A DNA stretch of 64,000 bases, taken from contig NC_087079.1 in the NCBI RefSeq assembly GCF_026151205.1, forward strand, positions 8,422,635 to 8,486,634, written 5' to 3'. This DNA comes from Bolinopsis microptera (taxonomy: Eukaryota; Ctenophora; Tentaculata; Lobata; Bolinopsidae). The notes under the pieces were generated by a model. It did not search any database and was not told the origin of the DNA. It saw only the letters and a program-made list of their open reading frames with translations. The translations under genes and the position numbers were made by a program. Below are positions 61,701 through 64,000 of the stretch, piece after piece. Positions within the stretch are counted from its first letter, which is position 1; the number at the start of each line of letters is the position of its first letter.

Positions 61701-63458
61701 TACCCCTCCTCTTTTACCCAGGCCTACAGTCAGCTGACACAAACACACAACAGAATGTGTAAAGGCTTCGACCAACACGACCAGTCCATATTATCAGAGA
61801 GCGAGGACAGGGAAATAAGTGAGTAGTATTTCTTATCATGTTGTTGTACTAACATTGTCACCTTGTAATTATTACTATTTTACTACTTTTTATTAATATC
61901 TTTATCTACTTATACGTATATATACAATATACATATTACATACTACATGTGAATATTATTCAGAATAAGCATTGTTTTAACTTTTAACTTAAGCAATTCA
62001 AAGATATCATCACATATTTTAAAATAATCCAAATTGTGTCATGGCAGATAAAATGTAAGATACGCCTCTCCCAGACCCCCGGTGTACTATAGGGGGACCT
62101 GGTCTAACATTTATCAATCTAGACCAGCTGTGTGGTGTAATGTGATATATCCTTATTTAATAGCTTAATGTGTATCTTTTATTGTAGTAACTAGTAATAG
62201 ACTTCAATGTCCACATGTCCATAACTGTGGGGAGCTAACCAACGGGTATTATATTAAGAGAGATTTACAGGGAATCGTAATTAGGAGCTGGAAAGTTAGA
62301 GCATTAACTTACATAATCAGTTCTTATATTTAGGTGCTGTGTTTATTCTAAGTCGTATTCTTCGTAACTGGATTATCAGTTCCAAAATCATCGAGGCTTA
62401 TAACCATGCGGGATCAGATTTTATATCAAGATCAAAGTGTCTAAGCTGCCAAAAAATTAGCCTGTAAAATTGCCCAATAACTGATGCTCTAAACCATTTT
62501 TAGTTCCATCTCCTTACTTTATTATGAGTTTCATTTCCTCGTAAACTATATTAACCAGAGCTCGACCGGGATACCGGCCGGGATTTGGCGTTTTTGTCCC
62601 GGTCCCGGCCGGGATTACCGTTTTGGCCGGGAAATTAGCCGGGATTTTTAAAACAGAATTTCGATCTTTTTAATCCAATTCAGCTTCAAATTCATATTTT
62701 ATTACTTTGACTTAGACAAATGAAACGATTGTTAAGAATCGAACTAATCGTAATGAAAATCGAAACTCGAAGGATTGATTAGATTTCAGGCTCATCTTCA
62801 TAGTTAGTCCTTATTAGATTGGTCAATGGACCCTTCATACGAAGATTGCTTAAAATGTTCCATTTCAACATAAAAATATCGTGAAAATCCCGGTCCGGTC
62901 CCGTTCCCGGCCGGGATTAAGCTGGTCCCGGTCCCGGCCGAGACAAAATTCCGATCCCGGTCGACCCCTGATATTAACAATTCCTCGCCACTTTTACATC
63001 AAGTTGCTATTTATTTGATATACAAGGTGCCGCTTGACATACTGAAAGCTGGACAGGTCACAGGAGGCTCCTTACTTGGAGAGAGGCTCCTTACGACCTT
63101 ACTTGCACTAATTACAAATTCTACAGAACATTCTCGTGAAGGGTGGCAGGTTGGGGAACCTGTCAGAGCAGCTGGTTGATAGCTAAAATCACGTTCTCAT
63201 TTATACATCTCCACGTACCGTCTAGCTTGGGTTTAGTTAAGTTGTTCAGTGGTTGTAGCTTTGCAGCGGTGTTGGTTCTGTCCGAACTTGGAATTTTTGC
63301 ATTATTTCGTAACCGATACTGATATTCGCGTGGTGGATGGTTTTTTTAATGTTTTACCTTTTCAGGTTTGATGGAGGAGCGAGATCAGTTGAGAAATCAG
63401 GTTAAAAGATTGAAGAAATCAGAGAAAAAGATAAAGACCAAGATGACCGAACTTAATG
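58734..63458 (+). CDS. Dynein-activating coiled-coil adaptor, BICD/Spindly type, 3' partial
   Basis: Adaptor that links cargo to dynein-dynactin through an N-terminal coiled coil. Exons in the window: 58734-58794, 59330-59448, 61722-61818, 63366-63458, with agreeing phases (1, 0, 1) and consensus splice sites; the gene continues past 64000. The ATG at 58734 follows an in-frame TGA and reads MTEWDEDSLQAALAEALEEK. Residues 21-30, EKAAEYGLQL, are the CC1 box that contacts dynein light intermediate chain. After it, AYSQLTQTHNRM and ILSESEDREISL resemble the BICD segment between CC1 box and first coiled coil, then a Lys/Glu-rich coiled coil (QVKRLKKSEKKIKTKMTEL). BICD is favoured by exon-3 similarity; Spindly also has a KAAxYGLQL box, so the exact family is open. 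Confidence 0.78.
59449..61721. other. Intron of the dynein-adaptor gene
   Basis: Contains a (CT)n-rich microsatellite at about 60465-60502 and short open frames. A 127-codon minus-strand frame at 59862-60245 has no ATG context or domain I recognise. Confidence 0.5.
60465..60502. repeat. (CT)n-rich polypyrimidine microsatellite
   Basis: Imperfect CTCTCC/CTCTCT tract in an intron, followed by smaller CT blocks to about 60560. Confidence 0.85.
61819..62547. other. Intron of the dynein-adaptor gene, nothing recognised
   Basis: AT-rich intronic DNA without transposon or coding signals I can support. Confidence 0.5.
62556..62970. mobile_element. hAT-like MITE with CCCGGCCGGGAT-rich arms, 415 bp
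   Basis: Ends CAGAGCTCGACCGGGAT and ATCCCGGTCGACCCCTG are imperfect inverted repeats flanked by identical 8-bp repeats ATATTAAC (62548-62555, 62971-62978). Both arms carry clusters of CCCGGCCGGGAT-like palindromes around an AT-rich centre. No coding. Confidence 0.9.
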
Positions 63459-64000
63459 GTATGGTATTGAGATTTGAGAAGTTATTTGCTTATTTAAACT
63501 AATATACTATTGACTATATAAATATCAATATTTAATGAAATTTAGTTCAGACGCTTCCGAAGTTTTTATCCTCTAATCATCAAACGAGTTTGTTTTCTGG
63601 AGTCCACGAAGTGAGAGGCAGAATGTTACGGATTTGAAAATTAAATCGAACTTTTTTTAGGTACATATTATTTTGCTTCTTACTGAATACTGAGTCCACT
63701 CCAAAAAGCAATTTCGATTGCAGAACACGATTGCAACATGCGAATGCAGATTCGCAGAACTATGCTCTATTTAGTTCTGAGAGTAAATCTGTTTACTGAT
63801 CATCTAGACCGAGTATTTTTTAAGAGAGGCTGGGCCATGATAGCCCACAAGAGGATAGCATTGAGATGCTCTGCCTACCTCTGGGGTGTGGCAACCCTGG
63901 GGAAGGTTGCCGGAGAAATCAGATTGAATGGTGGAGGATGGTGTTAAAAGTGACATGAGTCAAAATTATACGCTTAAGTGCCAGCTGGATTTAGAAAACG
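63459..64000. other. Intron after the fourth dynein-adaptor exon
   Basis: No further exon of the adaptor is recognisable before the window ends. A 69-codon frame at 63738-63947 has no supporting features. Confidence 0.5.

Overview
The window is animal nuclear DNA: AT-rich, with short GT-AG exons in long introns, many small DNA transposons, decayed LINE fragments and two very long (AC)n microsatellites. No bacterial, viral or organellar features were seen. The gene set (SLC4 transporter, bHLH-PAS factor, PINK1, ANAPC15, BICD/Spindly-type dynein adaptor) is metazoan. The proteins are divergent enough from vertebrate forms that an invertebrate, possibly an early-branching one, is likely; the sequence does not fix the species. 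All coding models below were assembled by eye from open frames, splice consensus and phase agreement between exons.

Layout. 890-15826 (+): 14 exons of an SLC4-family bicarbonate-transporter-like gene, 5' end outside the window. Its 9 kb third intron (2121-11082) holds a tandem pair of intronless orphan genes (2816-3361, and 5046-5598, which is frameshifted), a mariner-type MITE, a 660-bp (CA)n tract, two elements with 8-bp target duplications and a palindromic tandem duplication. 18123-25569: a recent tandem duplication of mostly noncoding DNA (3.3 kb against 4.2 kb; the first copy has a scarred deletion). 28201-26314 (-): a compact three-exon bHLH-PAS gene. 28.2-41.2 kb: gene-poor and repeat-rich, with mariner-like MITEs, a dispersed inverted repeat family and minisatellites. 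51069-41330 (-): a six-exon PINK1 gene encoding a predicted 478-residue kinase; its introns hold a LINE fragment, a decayed coding stretch and a 397-bp (AC)n tract. 52422-51925 (-): two-exon ANAPC15. 52.4-58.6 kb: transposon debris. 58734 to beyond 63458 (+): the first four exons of a dynein adaptor with a CC1 box.

The genes do not form one pathway. PINK1 and ANAPC15 lie head-to-tail on the minus strand about 0.86 kb apart. The most interesting signals are: an SLC4 protein that has lost key transport-site residues; a bHLH-PAS protein with an altered DNA-reading basic region; a PINK1 without an obvious transmembrane segment; an uncharacterised protein family whose tandem copies differ almost only by in-frame indels; and a deletion scar with templated filler that looks like theta-type end joining.
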